DNA of 64,000 bases. Source: Entophlyctis helioformis. Lineage: Eukaryota > Chytridiomycota > Chytridiomycetes > Chytridiales > Chytriomycetaceae. Positions 12,665 to 24,639 of this stretch are shown here, in pieces. The notes under the pieces were generated by a model. That model did no database searches. It worked only from the letters and a program-made list of their open reading frames with translations, and had not been told where the DNA came from. The position numbers were made by a program, and so were the translations under genes. The DNA is taken from assembly GCA_025526915.1 (NCBI GenBank), contig JAHLKH010000084.1, positions 1 to 64,000 on the forward strand, written 5' to 3'. Numbering within the stretch: position 1 is the first letter of the stretch; each line of letters starts with the position of its first letter.

Positions 12665-15013
12665 TTAATGACAGTCGCGAAGCAGGAGAATCATGTTGTC
12701 CACACGCCACTCGGACACCGACAACCGCTTGAGGACGGCGTGCAGGTGGTCCAGTTTTTGCTGGTCCGACTCAGTGAGCTTGGCTTCGCCCGACAGCACG
12801 TCGGACCGCTTGGTCTTTTCAATCAGGAGGCTGCGGTCGCCAAGCTCCTTGATGCGACGGAGCTTGAGCCGGTGCATGGTGCGGTACGCGTTGGCGAGCA
12901 GCAATTCGCTGGTGCGTTCAGCGGACACGTACCACAGGAAAAAGGTGCGCGAGGCAGAGTGGTCGAGCGTCTTGGGCACATCCTGGAGGAACACGAACCC
13001 GGCCTTGAACATGGCGTACAGACTCTCGCTCGCAATCTTGTTGTTGACCATGGCCAGCTTGCCAATCTGTTGTGTCCGCGTTGATGGATCAAAGGTGTTA
13101 GTGTGGGTCCAAACCGCCTCGAGTGGTCAACCGACAGCGGCATGCACACACCTGCTTCTCGTCCAGCTTGTTGCGCATGTACAGCAAGCGCCAGATTCTG
13201 CAGCAGACAGCGCCAAACTTTTCATGGATGATGGACTCGATGAGCTGTGCCTTGAGCGTGTTGATGCAGCCACGCAGGTTGATGGCATACTGGGGGCCGT
13301 CCACGCTTGTCAGGATCTTGACAGGCTCGGCAGCAAGAGTCTCGATGTACTCCATGAGCGCATTGCCCGTCTGGCCATGCACGCTCAGATGCTCTCCGCG
13401 CGTCAACACGCCAATCATGTCTCGGCGGATGGGAGCTGGTTGGTGGTTTCTGGCAATGTCAATTCGAAGATGGCCGGATACAACAGAAGCACCTGCAAGC
13501 GATCATCCAAAGGATGCGACCTACGTGAAAGCGTCTCCTTGCATGAGCGCATCTGGGGCAGCATGTCGTCGCACATGGCCTTGATGATACGGCCGGCTGT
13601 GGCATTTACTCGCCGTGACGCGAGCTCTATAATGATCTGTGCCGAGCAACGAACATGCCCATTGATTGATTCAGTATGGGCAATTGCTCTTCCTCGGCAC
13701 GCAATCTACTGCCCAACGTACATCATTGCGCAAAAGCAGATGGAACCGCTCCTTGTTGACCATGTAAAAGTTGTTGTCCTGCCAAGGAAGATGACGTGCC
13801 ATTGACCGTCAGCTGCGACCGTCAAAGCACGAGGCAAATGCAGCGCAGTGCATCTAGGCAGGCTTACGGTCTCAAGATTATATTGCTCTCCGCGACTCTT
13901 CTGTTGCCGAGCACAGCCAGGAAGTGGTTAGAAAGCAGCTCCAGTCTTGCTGAAGAAGAGCTGAAAGGCAAACAACTTGATGGGGTCGATACCTTGAGTT
14001 TCTCGGCCTCCTCAAAGTCCATAACCAGCTTGCGTTTCTATCCACAGGAAGCAGCCAATGTCAGGCTTGGAATGAGCTGGCGTGGTTGGAAAAGGGCAAG
14101 CCAACACGTCTCGCTTACCGATCCAGTCTCGACGGTATCGTCAAACTGCGATCGCTGTGCCTTGATGCCCTTGAGGATCTTGTTGCGCTCAGTGGCTGAC
14201 AGCGGCGCACCTTTTCCAGCGACCATATAGGCCTCTGTCTCCTCTTGGATGTGCCTGTCTTTGAGCGTGATCGTGTCCTGCGGCGTCTGGATCTTGAGAA
14301 AGTTGCCTCGGATGAGCTTGTCCATCGCATCGGACAGCTCAGAAGTCGCAAAGTCGAGCGAGTTGGTGAGCATCTTGGACGGGTTGAGCACGCCCTCTTC
14401 GAGTGCCGTGCGCACGATGAATTCTCCCTGGCAGACCGATCCCATCGATCGATTGTCCACAGCAGGCGGCGTCAGCAGCGGCATGCAAGTCGTGGTTGGA
14501 GACGTTGCGACTCACGGCATCGCCGAAGTGCGATTTGGCCTTGAGGATGTACGACGGGAAGCGGTCTCGCAGCATGATCTCTGGCCCATTGGCCACGTAG
14601 TAGACAACGACCCTGATGCCCTCGGTGGACTCTGCATAGGTCACGGCGTGGTGCTGGATGAGGATGAAGAGCACGTCGCGAACCTGCTTCATGGGCAGCT
14701 TGGTCGACTGGACGATGGCATGCAGCGTGCTGCGGCCGTGTGTCAAAAGGGACATGCCGACGCGCTGTGACGGAGCAACAGGGCCAACGCAGGAGGAGAA
14801 TGAGTCCAAGGGTCGGGCAGGAGCATGGGCATGCATGACCGACGCATGCCACGGCCCTGCATGCGTCTTCCATGCGTCTTCCATGCGTCTTTCATGGGCA
14901 TGGCCTGGACAGGCACGCCGGCAGGCCGGCCAGCCGCCTCGACTCACTTGGGCGGTTGAGCCAAAGTGCTCCTTGAGGATTTCGGCACACAGGCCCTGCT
15001 GCACCTGCGACAT
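12665..15013 (-). CDS. RPC82: RNA polymerase III subunit RPC3 (RPC82/POLR3C)
   Basis: This winged-helix subunit of the Pol III RPC3/6/7 subcomplex is needed for initiation at tRNA and 5S genes. I chose ATG 15013 because it opens the family N-terminus MSQVQQGLCAEILKEHFGS. Following exons carry the first winged helix (TLHAIVQSTKLPMKQVRDVL, then LIQHHAVTYAE) and EFIVRTALEEGVLNPSKMLT. Next come an RNKILKGIKAQRSQFDD segment and YAINLRGCINTLKAQLIES. The C-terminal coiled coil contains LQDVPKTLDHSASRTFFLW and RLSVSEWRVDNMILLLRD. Several introns interrupt it, and I did not fix all borders in 13420-14040. The upstream neighbour TRM6 is in tandem, so the two may share a long intergenic-plus-intron region rich in CAG and CGG codons. 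Confidence 0.85.
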
Positions 15014-15210
15014 GTTCGAGCAGTGCGGGCAGTGGTGCAGTGAAACGGAGAACGAAGCGTGTCTGCCAAGTGTCTGTTGTTGTTGTCGATGGAGAAGTTG
15101 CAGTCGCAGTCCAATAGCAGTCGCAGTAGCAGTCACAGCAGGAGTTGCTGTCGTGGTGCTGCGTCCGCAGCTGCTCGCCTTTGGGTCAAACAAAAGATCT
15201 CGCGCGCGAC

Positions 15211-17248
15211 TCATTCGTCCATGGCGGCCTCCTCGTCAGCCGCCGTTGCCGCCCCCTTGGCTTCTGCTCCGTCTGCACTGGCGTCGCCCGCCTTCTTGGC
15301 TCGCTTGGACGCATTCGACGAGTCCAGCGGCCGCTCCAGCTTGCCCTCCTCGATGATCGTGATCATGCTCAGCAGATATCCGCCCGTGCCCGACGTCATC
15401 ATGGACGGGTGCGTGCCTGACGCAAACACGGGCACCTGGTATTCGCGCATCCAGCTCTCCGTCACTTGTGCGTTGATGAAGCGGCGAGATACCCGCACGT
15501 GGTAGAAGGCATCCAGCAAGTCCTGAGACCCGACCATCCCGTCCATGCTATGTGAGCAATCGCCATCGCCATCGTCATCGCCATGCCATAAAACACCATG
15601 CCCATGCGAACAAACCTCCTTGTGCGGCGAGTACACAACCACGGGCTTCGACGGCGCCAGGAGCGGACAAAGCTTTTCCAAAATCTCCTTGGTATCAAAG
15701 CGCGACGCCACTAGCAGGCTGTTATCTGGCGGTCAGTGTCTGCCCGTCCATCCACTCCAGCAGCACGAAGCCAATGCGAGCATACCCGTCAAAGTTGCCC
15801 TCCTTCACGGTCGCACGTAGTTGCTGCAGCTTTTCGTATCTCTTGAGTGCACGGTCCATTGCATCTGGGTGCGAACTGTCGGCTGTTGCAGACAATCACA
15901 ACTGACTGTCAGATTGCGGCATGTCCAGAACGCAAGCCACAAGCTGGCGCTGTTGCTTACTCGGCGCGGGAGGCTCCTTGTCCATTTGGAACCAGGGCAA
16001 GGTGGACACAATCTCGTTGTGGCTCTGCGGGAAGTTCATCGTCTTGACCAATTCGAGGTTGGCCTGATCCTTGTCATGGAACACGATAATCTTGCCAAAC
16101 TCTGTGCGGCATGTCAGCGGGCGGACAAGCATGCATTTGCAGCCGACTGCGCGCAGAAGCGGCCATCCAGCGCAACAACGGACCGTGCATTCTCTCGATC
16201 ATGGCACCAACAAGCAGGCCAGCCATCTCATCAACGACGAGGAACCGCGATCCGGCGCGCACATTGGCAAACGTGAGCATCTGAGACAGCGTGTCCATGC
16301 GCATCTCTCTGCCGAGCCATGCCGAACCCAGTTGCATGGCGCATCTTTGTGTCAGCATCACGCTCGCACATTTTGCTGCCCGCCTATATTCCGACCGGGC
16401 GGATGGATACCTGATCTTCTCTGGCTTCTTGGTCAAGTAGTGCTCGCAGATTACGCGAACAGTTGGCCTGACTGGCGTGAACACCTTGGAGAATCTGCAT
16501 GCATCGATGAGCACACGGCGGAAAACATGCCATCTGTTGAACAGCCATGGACGCAACCCACTTCTTCTGCTTGCGCTTGATGTACTTGGCTTTGGAAAAG
16601 TCCGTCTTCTTCTCAAAGCCAGCATGGTTCTGGGCAATCATCTGGATGAGTGACTGTTTGCAGCCAAAAGGTGTCGCCGCGTCAGTGCCGGTGCTGGCCA
16701 ATGCGATCATGGCCTGCATGGATGCAAGGATGGATGCATGGCGTACTCCGTGGTCCACAAGCCCCTGCATGCTCTTGCTCTTGAGCGCCTCAATGTCCTG
16801 CTGAGTGAGCTTCTGCGAGCTTGGGTCATCCACAATCGTCTGGTTCGTGTTGAGCTCTTCGTCGGCATCGGCTTGTGCTGCAGACGGCCGACATGATGCA
16901 GGCAGGCAGTCGGGCAGGCAGGCAGTCGGGCAGGCAGGCAGTCGGGCAGGCAGGCAGGCAGGCAGGCAGTCAGTTGTTCTGGCTCCAGCAGACGCATGCC
17001 GCGGGATGCCGCGCCATGTGCGTGGACGCACCAAGCTCCTGTAAGTAGTCGGCATTCTCGTAGCGACGCAGGCCGTCGTTGGTGATCTCGTAAGGCACGC
17101 TGAACAGCTTGCCAATGAGGTCGTTGCTGCTAAAGGTGCCAAACTTGCCGAGCTCGATGCGGTCGTTGGCCTTGAGCACAAACACCTTGCTGTTGCCCGA
17201 GGGCAGCTGCAGGAACACCCACTCGTTGGCCTTGATAACGTCGCTCAT
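15211..17248 (-). CDS. TRM6: tRNA (adenine-N1-58) methyltransferase non-catalytic subunit
   Basis: TRM6 (Gcd10) partners TRM61 to make m1A58 in tRNA. The start at 17248 opens MSDVIKANEWVFLQLPSGN, the usual small beta-barrel N-terminus. FSSNDLIGKLFSVPYEITN follows, then DDPSSQKLTQQDIEALKS, KYIKRKQKKW, FLVVDEMAGLLVGAMIERM and KPVVVYSPHKE. The end is ESWMREYQVPVFASGTHPSM, a TSGTGGYLLSMIT loop and an acidic/Ala-rich tail. This order matches TRMT6. An intron near 16880-16975 is made of GGCA/GTCG tandem units (in + strand reading, CAGG repeats). At least six introns are present. Together with RPC82 the locus places two tRNA-biogenesis genes in tandem, which may be chance. Confidence 0.88.
16905..16972. 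repeat. CAGG-type microsatellite inside a TRM6 intron
   Basis: The + strand reads as imperfect tandem GGCAGGCAGTCGGGCAGGCA units. It lies wholly in an intron and explains the long spurious open frames there. Confidence 0.7.
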
Positions 17249-17725
17249 TGCGTCGCTCGTGGGAAGGATGTCGTCGTGTAGTTGAGGAGTCGATGCCTTT
17301 TGAGAGTCGCCCGCTGATTGGCTGGATCGTGAGCTTGAGAGTGCGCTGCTGATTGGCGCGTCGTGGTTGCCTGCCGAGCCTGCCCGCACTGCCGACGCTT
17401 GCCGATGGCCCTTACGATCACACTGTGTCAGCTGCTGTACGAGCACTAGCTGCTCTCTCTGGCGCACTAGCCAGACAGCGACCATCCAGCCGCGCAGAAT
17501 CACCTCAAAGGCATCGCGGCAATACACGCTGCCATACAGTCACGTGAGGTCATGTGACGCAGGTTGGTGGTTGCTCGCTTGCAACTGAGGGGGTGGCGGG
17601 CTGCGTTGCGTGGTTGCCTGCCCGCTGGCAGACACTGCAGCAGAGAGCCACCGCACACACGCACACACATACACACATCCACACACTCACACAAGGCCAG
17701 GCACAGATACAGGCACAGGCACAGA
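17249..17725. promoter_or_regulatory. Divergent TRM6/bromodomain-gene promoter with TCACGTGA
   Basis: This gene-free interval holds TCACGTGA at 17540-17547 followed by TCATGTGA at 17550-17557, and a CA-rich tract at about 17655-17700 just before the + strand start codon. The bHLH E-box reading is an inference from the palindrome. Confidence 0.4.
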
Positions 17726-19751
17726 ATGGCAACGACCAGCGAGAAGCCGCCGCTCGCGTCTTTGTTGTTGGCGCCGACGGCAGCGACCGACCGAGCGGCC
17801 AGTCCAAGCAAGCGTGCGAGCCGCGGCGAGCGCAGCGAGTGGCACACAGACGAGCTGCTTGCGCTGGCGCAGGCGGTCCACATGTTTGGCGAGCACGACT
17901 GGGCCTCGGTCTCGGTCTTTGTCGGCCGCAGACACTCGATTGAGCGGTTTGCCAACCACTTTGCTCCGCTGGTACGCATCGTGGGCGTCGTTGCCGTGTG
18001 TTGGCTGGGCAACGGCAGACTGACACTGCAGGCTCGTGTGTGTGCGTCTGGGATGCCCTGCAGACATGCCAAGCAGAGTACGGCCGCCTGGTGCGCATGC
18101 TGGCCTCGTCCGTGTCTCACCGCAGCCACGACCCGCAGCATCAACGGGCCAGATCTGGTTCGTGCTGCCCCGTCGAATGCCCTGTGGATGCCTCGTGGAT
18201 GCCCGCTGGATGCCTCGTGGATGCACACGGGCATGCAGGCCGCAGCAGCAGGCTCACACATGCTCTGGTGCTCGGCTGCAGAGACGGTGCCGCAGCAGCT
18301 GTTCCACAAGCTGCTCGCCCGCCGCAACGACGAGATCAAGATGGCGCTCCAACGCGACGAGCTCGAGTATCGGTGCGTCCATCCGGCCGTATGCATTCAT
18401 GGTGCAATCCGTCGCCGTTGCCGCATCGGCTGTGGCCAGTGGATGAATGTTGCTGACGCTGGATGTGGCAGCGCGCTCATGGACGAGATCACAAGCATCA
18501 ATTCAGGCGCTTGGGACGAGACGCTTATCAAGGGAATGCCCAATGGGCCGAGTGGCTCGCTTCCACCCCAAGGCCCTCTGCAAGACGCGCAGCTTGATCA
18601 AGGCTCGCTGCAGGCAGCCCATGCGGTCCAACCTGCCCATGAGCATGAGCCAAGCGCACCCGCTGAAAAGGTCTGTCCATTGCGTTCACGACTGCCGTCA
18701 CAGCGCCGCGTGTGACGCTGCTTGCTGAAACGCCTGGCGGTAGGAGCCTTCAAAGGAAAGCAGGGACGCGCACATGGCAGATGTGGAAGCATCTGGAATG
18801 GCAACGTCGTCGTCGGTGGCAGAACTGGACTCTGAGACGAGCGACAAGAGCGCCATTATTCCCGGAGATGACGCCTCTGAAGCCAGTCGCCAACAGGACC
18901 TGTCCGCAGATGTAGGCATGGCCATCTCGACGTCTGTAGAATCTTCCACGTCAACCACCGACCCCTCTCAGCTTGACAAGACACGCGACAGCCTTCACCA
19001 CCATGCTCACGGCCACCACCTGCCACAGCACATGCTGCCTCAGCTCAATATAAAGTCACTGTCCTCCAAGAGTGACCGTGGTAAGTCCACTCGCTTGGAC
19101 AATGTCGCCTGCGCCGTGCCCCTCGACTGACTCAAACCCAGACACGCCGCAATCAGGTGGACAGACTGGCCCAGATGGGGAGCCGTTCTCGAGCAGTGTG
19201 GTTGGCGACCTCGAGTCAAGTGCTGAATTCTCTGGTATGCGAGCTGTTGGGTTGCCTTGTGACCGCCCGCATGCCAGACTGACCAGTGCCAATTCTATCC
19301 ATGGACAGACGGCCTTCCAGACCGTAAGCGCGTGCGCATTGACGAAAAGTACAAGACATGGAAACGCACCGCGATGATCATTTGGAACCGTATTGCAGAC
19401 CATCGTGCTGGAAACGCCTTTCTCAAGAACATCCGCGACAAGGAGTACACAGACTATGTCAAGCAGCCCATGAGTCTGGACCATGTCAAGGCACGGATCC
19501 GCGAAGGGGTGAGTGCTTACACAAACCCAAGATGCGCGTCGCTGCCTGTTGGCGTAAACTGATGCTTCTGTTGGCAGAAAACACGCACAACAGCCCAATT
19601 CCATCGCGATGTCTTGCACATCCTAGCCAATGCCATCATGTTCAACCCCGAGGATTCCGAGATCTACGCAAAGGCATGCGAGATGCGCGAGTACGTGGAC
19701 TCTGAAATGCGCAACCTGCTCGTCTACAACCGCTCGGATGTCGTCCTTTGA
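17726..19751 (+). CDS. BRD8/Bdc1-like SANT and bromodomain protein (NuA4-associated)
   Basis: This is a probable subunit of the NuA4 histone acetyltransferase. ATG 17726 precedes a SANT-like helix set (EWHTDELLALAQAVHMFGEH and SVSVFVGRRHSIERFANHF) that continues across an intron as TCQAEYGRLV. A charged helix follows (NDEIKMALQRDELEYR). The C-terminal bromodomain reads YKTWKRTAMIIWNRIADHRA, FLKNIRDKEYTDYVKQPMSL and, after an intron, AIMFNPEDSEIYAKACEMR. The tyrosine and asparagine expected for acetyl-lysine binding are present (YTDY, MFNPED). An intron near 18165-18240 contains GTGGATGC repeats. The domain pair SANT plus C-terminal bromodomain is typical of BRD8 and fission-yeast Bdc1. The middle exons are low-complexity and their borders are uncertain. 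Confidence 0.75.
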
Positions 19752-19916
19752 TCCCTCCGCATTCGCACCGTCTCCGCCAATGTGTTTCACCCCACTCTCT
19801 TTCGCCTGTAAATCTTGCCCATCCCATCGCATCCAAACCGTTGCTCTGCGCTACCCATTCTCTTGCCGAGACAGCCAACCAGCCCAAATGCATGGTCGAT
19901 GTTTACTTGTTTCCCA

Positions 19917-20861
19917 TCACGTGCTCGCAAAGTAGATGCCTTCTTGCGCTACCCAGCGCTCTTCATCACCGCGAATGCCTGGACGGCCAGCGACTTCGAT
20001 TTGCCCTGTTGGCCACCGCATCAGTCCGAGTCAGCCCAGACACGTCACCACAGCCAGGCGGCTCAGGATGAACCTACCGACAATGACGTTTTGGTATTGG
20101 AAGCGCGACGAGGAGCCAAGATAGAAGCCAGTGTCGATATGCTCTATAGAAGCCCAAAGCGTCAGCAGCCACGCGCGGCAGCACTGCAAGGCACGGCACG
20201 ATGGACAAGAAACTCACGCAGCGCAACAGCCTGCTCGCGCTTCCAGATCTTGGTCCTGCCGTCTGCACAGACGACCTTCCAGTTGTCGCCCGTGTCGCTG
20301 CCCTGGTACGCCGACACCTCCTGCCCGCTCGAAATGGGCGACGGAATGCCGCCATGGCTGTGCAGGTACTTGGCCGTTGTCTGGTGCTGCAGACGGATCG
20401 CCTGCCCGCAGCGGATGGGCTTGCCGCGCGGACATGCAACGCTGGCTGGCGTCTGGCTGGTGCCAGGCACGGCGCCGAGCGTGACGAACAGCGAGTTGGG
20501 GTCGTCGCCTCTTGGGAAGCCTGTCACGGACTGCTGGCCGCTGTTGAGCAGCGAGGCAGTGCCGGTCAGTCAGACGGTCGGTCAGTCAGACGGTTGGTCA
20601 GTCAGACGGCCAGCTGTGCTGGAGGACACGGCAGCAGTCGACAGCAACTCGAGCGAACCTTCCAGTGCCATAGTTGATCTCGTGAGAGTGCAGGCGATAG
20701 CCGGTGGCCTTGTTGGCGAGCTTGATGCTCGACCCGCACGTCACTGCCTCAAACTCCTTCTCAATGACAAACGACTCGGCACCTGCGGCGACTGCGCTGG
20801 ACGGTGCGAATGTGGCGAGTGCCGCTGCAAGCGCCACGATGTGCTCGGTCCCAAACCGCAT
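19917..20861 (-). CDS. SDF2: SDF2-like MIR-domain ER protein
   Basis: This is a secreted or ER-luminal protein with MIR repeats like those of O-mannosyltransferases, where it helps ER quality control. ATG 20861 opens a signal peptide ending near AVAAGAE. MIR blocks are VTCGSSIKLANKATGYRLHS, IRLQHQTTAKYLHSHGG and HIDTGFYLGSSSRFQYQ, with QEVSAYQGSDTGDNWKVVC between. The end is RWVAQEGIYFAST. Introns at about 20543-20661, 20150-20215 and 20005-20080 all splice in frame; each has CTGAC before the acceptor. It ends without an HDEL-type retention signal. Its start codon is only 36 bp from that of the divergent BBOF1-like gene. Confidence 0.9.
20562..20611. repeat. Tandem CGGTCAGTCAGA repeat in an SDF2 intron
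   Basis: Three imperfect copies lie in SDF2 intron 1. On the coding strand each copy reads GTCTGACTGACC and therefore contains the CTGAC branch-site consensus. Confidence 0.7.
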
Positions 20862-20897
20862 GTCGGGTTTGATCCAATCGAGCGAAACCTAAGACGG

Positions 20898-23800
20898 ATG
20901 TCTGATAAGAAGAAGAAGGGCAAGAAGGACAAGGGCGAGAAGTCTGGAAGCGGTGCGTCTGGCGCATGCTGCCGCAGGCGCTCGACATGCCTGGCATGCT
21001 TGACTGTCTGGAGCCCTTGCATCTCCATCTGGGCTGCATGCTCGCGGCAAGACGGCACGATCCGCAGATGGCGGATGCAGCTGCCCATTGGATGGCTGAC
21101 GACCGACATCCACAATCGTGCCTGTCCAGGCGGAGATGCTTCGGCCACAAAGACCGACGGCGTCGATGACCGCACGCTCGAGTACTACGAGGCCAAAGTG
21201 CGCGACATGACCGACAAGGTCGACCGTCTGTAAGCACGCAATCTCGCCCTTATCGCCATCCATGGCTTGCTTTTCGTGGAGGAGTTTGCCGTCTGGTGGC
21301 ACGCGAAAGCCAAAGCACGGCAGCGGGTGGCCGGCCGGCTGACTGACTGACTGACTGACTGACTGACTGACTGACTGACTGACTGGCTGACTGATGATGC
21401 ATCCCAACGGCAATTCCAGCAAAGCCAAGTGCGACATGCTGACAAAGGAGAATGAGATCCTTGCCAAAGCACAGACCAAATTCAACCACGACAAGGCAGG
21501 TGGTGGCAGGCTCATGCGCCTTGCTTCGAGGATACCCTCGACTAACCAATCAGTCCATTCAACGGTCCCATACAGCAAGACATTGTCGAGTTTCTCAATA
21601 TCAAGGTTGGCGAGCACGAAAAGATGATTGCATCGCTTGAAAGCAAGACCCGCCAGTTGGAAGAAGAGAAGCGCGATCTGGAGACATGGTCAAAGAACGA
21701 GATCGAAAGCACACGCATGTCCATGCATTCAGAGCTCGAGATCCTGCAAATCCAGTGCGCCAAGTACAAGGCTGAGCTCGCCGAGCTGACGGCATTCTCG
21801 GCCAAGAAGGACGAGATGGAGCAACAGATCAAGCAGTACAAGGCGCTGCTGGAGAAGAAGGAAAGCGAGTATCGCGACACGATCCATAATCTGGAGCGCA
21901 AGGTCCTGCAAGACAAGGTAGGCAACAGTGGCGAAACGTACTGTGCATGCATGTGCCCTGTACGTACTGATCGCACCAGCCGGTGGTGGATGTGCGTGCA
22001 TGACCTTGATGACAGAACCAAATGAAGCGCGAGATGCTGCAAAAAGTCAATGAAGCCGTGGCCAACTTTCGGCGCGTAGCTGACCAGCAAATGGCCGAGG
22101 CAAGTTGGCTCCTCATGCATGCAATCATCCTCTAACGAGCACATGACACTTACATGGATATCGGACAGACAACCAAACGAGCCATCCGCGAAAACATGGC
22201 CATCACTTCACAGCTCAAGAAAATGAGCGCCAAGACGATCGAGCTGCTGGCCGAGAACGACCACCTGACAGCCAAGGTGTCCAAGCTCAAGACCAGCAAC
22301 TCGCTGCTGACCGAGTCTGAGCAGGAGCTTGCCAAGCGCAACCAAGCCAACCAGCGCGTCATCAAGATGCTGGTCGAGAAACTCAAGGGTGTGTGGGGAC
22401 CAGTGCTGGCCATACAGTGTTGCCACGCATGCGATAATGGCTGACGCGTGGATTGCAGAGAGCGACCAGATGCTCGAGCTTGCATTCGAGTCTGAGCAGC
22501 TTGGCCAGGCACAAGGTGGCAACGGCGAAGATCGCCTCAACTTCTCTCAGAACGGCAACGGAGAGTTCCTTACAGACGAGATGAAGGAGGCATGTCGACT
22601 TGGTTTGCTATTCGCGTTGCGTGTGCTTGCCATGCTCTAACGATGATAATGGTACAGGAGATCGAGGCTCTGCAGTACGACTACAACGTGCTGGCAGCAC
22701 GTCTGACGGAAGTTGCCAATGTCACGGACGAGCTGGAGCTTGTGTTCCAAGACAGCTATGGCAATGTGCAAACAGAGGAGGACTACAACAACATGACGAT
22801 TGATGTGCTCGACTTTTTGCGCAGCAACCTGCTTGCCATGATTGAGCGGTAGGGGCTGGGCGATTGATCATGCCGAGCCAGACGCGCTCCGCTAACTCAA
22901 CCGTTGAACAGGCTCAAGACTCTGACGTGGTTCGAGTCGAGTGAAAACCAATCCCTGGTAAGACTGCAAGCATTGGCTCGCTAAATTGATGTTGAAATGC
23001 ACGCTGACGATGCAAATGCCAACAGGACGATGACTACATCGGCGATTCTATGGGATCGCTGCCTCGCATCGACCAAGTCAACCAAGACTCGCAGGAAGCG
23101 TATCTGGACGAAATGGGAAACATTGTCGTTGGCAAAGTCAACAGCAACGGCGGCGACGGATACTATGACGACCAGACGTCGGGCAGCAATGGCGATCCCA
23201 TGGACGATTTTGGCAGCCAGCACGGGTCCAACATCCAGCTGATTGTTCCCGAGATACGCATGAGCAACACGGACAATGACGGCGTCGCCAACGACAATGG
23301 CAATCTGGGCAGTGGCGACATCTTGGACGGCAACAACATGGGTGACAGCAATCCGAATCTGGGATCCCAAGGCACTCTCGGTGCACTGGAGTCTGTCGGC
23401 AGCAGCCAAAACAGCTTACCGCCCGTCGTTGGTCGCATGGCGGCGCCATGTATCGCTCAGGCAGCACATCCAACCGCTCGAGCTTCAGTGCACGCGGTGG
23501 TCGCGGCAAGATTGGCTACCACGGCGGAACCCACGCCAGCCACTTTGTCAGCAGCAGCAGCAACGGATCCAGCCAGAGTCTGGGCATCGACTTCAACATG
23601 AACGTCAACATTGGATTCACGGGGAAAGCCACGTCGCGCATGACAGGATACCAGCAGAAGATTGAGAAAAACTTCTTGTCCATGATCGCGACGATACCGA
23701 CCAAACACAAGCCTCTTGCGACACGGTTCGGCGGCGGTAACGCTGCGGCTGGCGGTGGCGGTACGACGGCCACATCTCTCTTTGCCCAGGCGCTCGTAAC

Positions 23801-23972
23801 GACGCGCACAAGAGCCGACGGGCACGCGCGGGATGTCGGCGTCCAGACCAACCCGTTGCCGTTTGGAGAAACTGCAAATGGCAAGTACCTGCTGAGCGAT
23901 CTGAGGCCATGGGGCAAGCGGCAGATTGCCTTCCAAAGAAGGGCCTGGGTCTGTACAAAGCTCGGACACTAG
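20898..23972 (+). CDS. BBOF1/CCDC176-like basal-body coiled-coil protein
   Basis: This is a probable basal-body/ciliary protein of the DUF4515 family. It opens with a Lys-rich leader (MSDKKKKGKKDKGEKSG) as animal BBOF1 does. Long coiled coil follows: DRTLEYYEAKVRDMTDKVDR, CDMLTKENEILAKAQTKFNH, a QDIVEFLNIKVGEHEKMI segment, then NQMKREMLQKVNEAVANFRR and RAIRENMAITSQLKKMS. The last two blocks resemble the family hallmark around TTKRAIRENM. The C-terminal third is Gly/Asn/Ser-rich and includes RDVGVQTNPLPFGE. About eight introns are present; one (21230-21419) contains a (GACT)n array. The reading frame changes near 23430 without a normal intron, so either a short unusual intron or a sequence indel is present. 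The end is taken at 23972. Confidence 0.68.
21339..21392. repeat. (GACT)n microsatellite in an intron of the BBOF1-like gene
   Basis: About thirteen tandem GACT units end about 27 bases before the AG acceptor at 21419. They create an array of overlapping CTGAC branch-site words. Confidence 0.85.
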
Positions 23973-24148
23973 CACCGGTGGTCACGCAGCAGAAGCTGGC
24001 GGCGAATGCTGTCTGATGATTGGGCATGCAGAAGATATGGCGTTGAAGATTTGGACACAAGAGATACAATAGCTTAGGAATACAGCGATTACAAACAAAC
24101 CAGTTACATCAAGTACCTGTGCAAATCAAGCATGAACATCTGTCCGCA

Positions 24149-24330
24149 GATGCCATGGCGAGGCACCGCCTGCACATGCCGAGAGCGGGAAATCGTGCAT
24201 GTATCGACAGCAGTGGTTCCCCCGCCACGCAGAGATCCGGGCGAGTATGCGTCGTCGCATATATGAGCACTCCCACAGCAGCGGCAGCGGCAGCAATGAG
24301 CAGACTCGGGACCGTTGTGCAAACACTATA
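24149..24330 (-). mobile_element. Ty1/copia pol fragment (left copy)
   Basis: Read on the minus strand, this stretch encodes AVGVLIYATTHTRPDLCVAG, the conserved segment between reverse transcriptase and RNase H of copia elements (VGxLxYxxxxTRPD). It continues LLSIHARFPALGMCRRC. About 115 bases are nearly identical to 28515-28640 in the same orientation. No flanking long terminal repeat could be recognised. It is a short, broken remnant. Confidence 0.65.
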
Positions 24331-24639
24331 TAATATACTGCAGCTATGCTACAAGGCTCTCCGAGAATAGCCGTTAGCTGTGGTTTGTCCAGCTTAGAAA
24401 TGGATGCGATCCAGCAGAGTGAGGTCAAGCTGGCTAGCCCTGCTGTCTGGTGGCATTCATGATGTCAACGGCCCATATCCACGGTCGCTGAGTTCTTGAT
24501 CTTGACGTATGGATTTTTTACGGGACAGAGTCAACTTCATTATCCAAGCGCTCGCGCACATATCCTCAACACTTGAGGCGTTTCGATGTTTATTGGAGTA
24601 TCAACTAAACGATTGAAATCTCATACTAGCGGATCGTCA
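24331..24639. other. AT-richer gap with no recognisable gene
   Basis: This lies between the left copia fragment and the end of the truncated cyclin-family gene. It is more AT-rich than its surroundings and contains TATATAATAT at about 24330-24340. I see no coding signal or tRNA-like structure. Confidence 0.5.
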
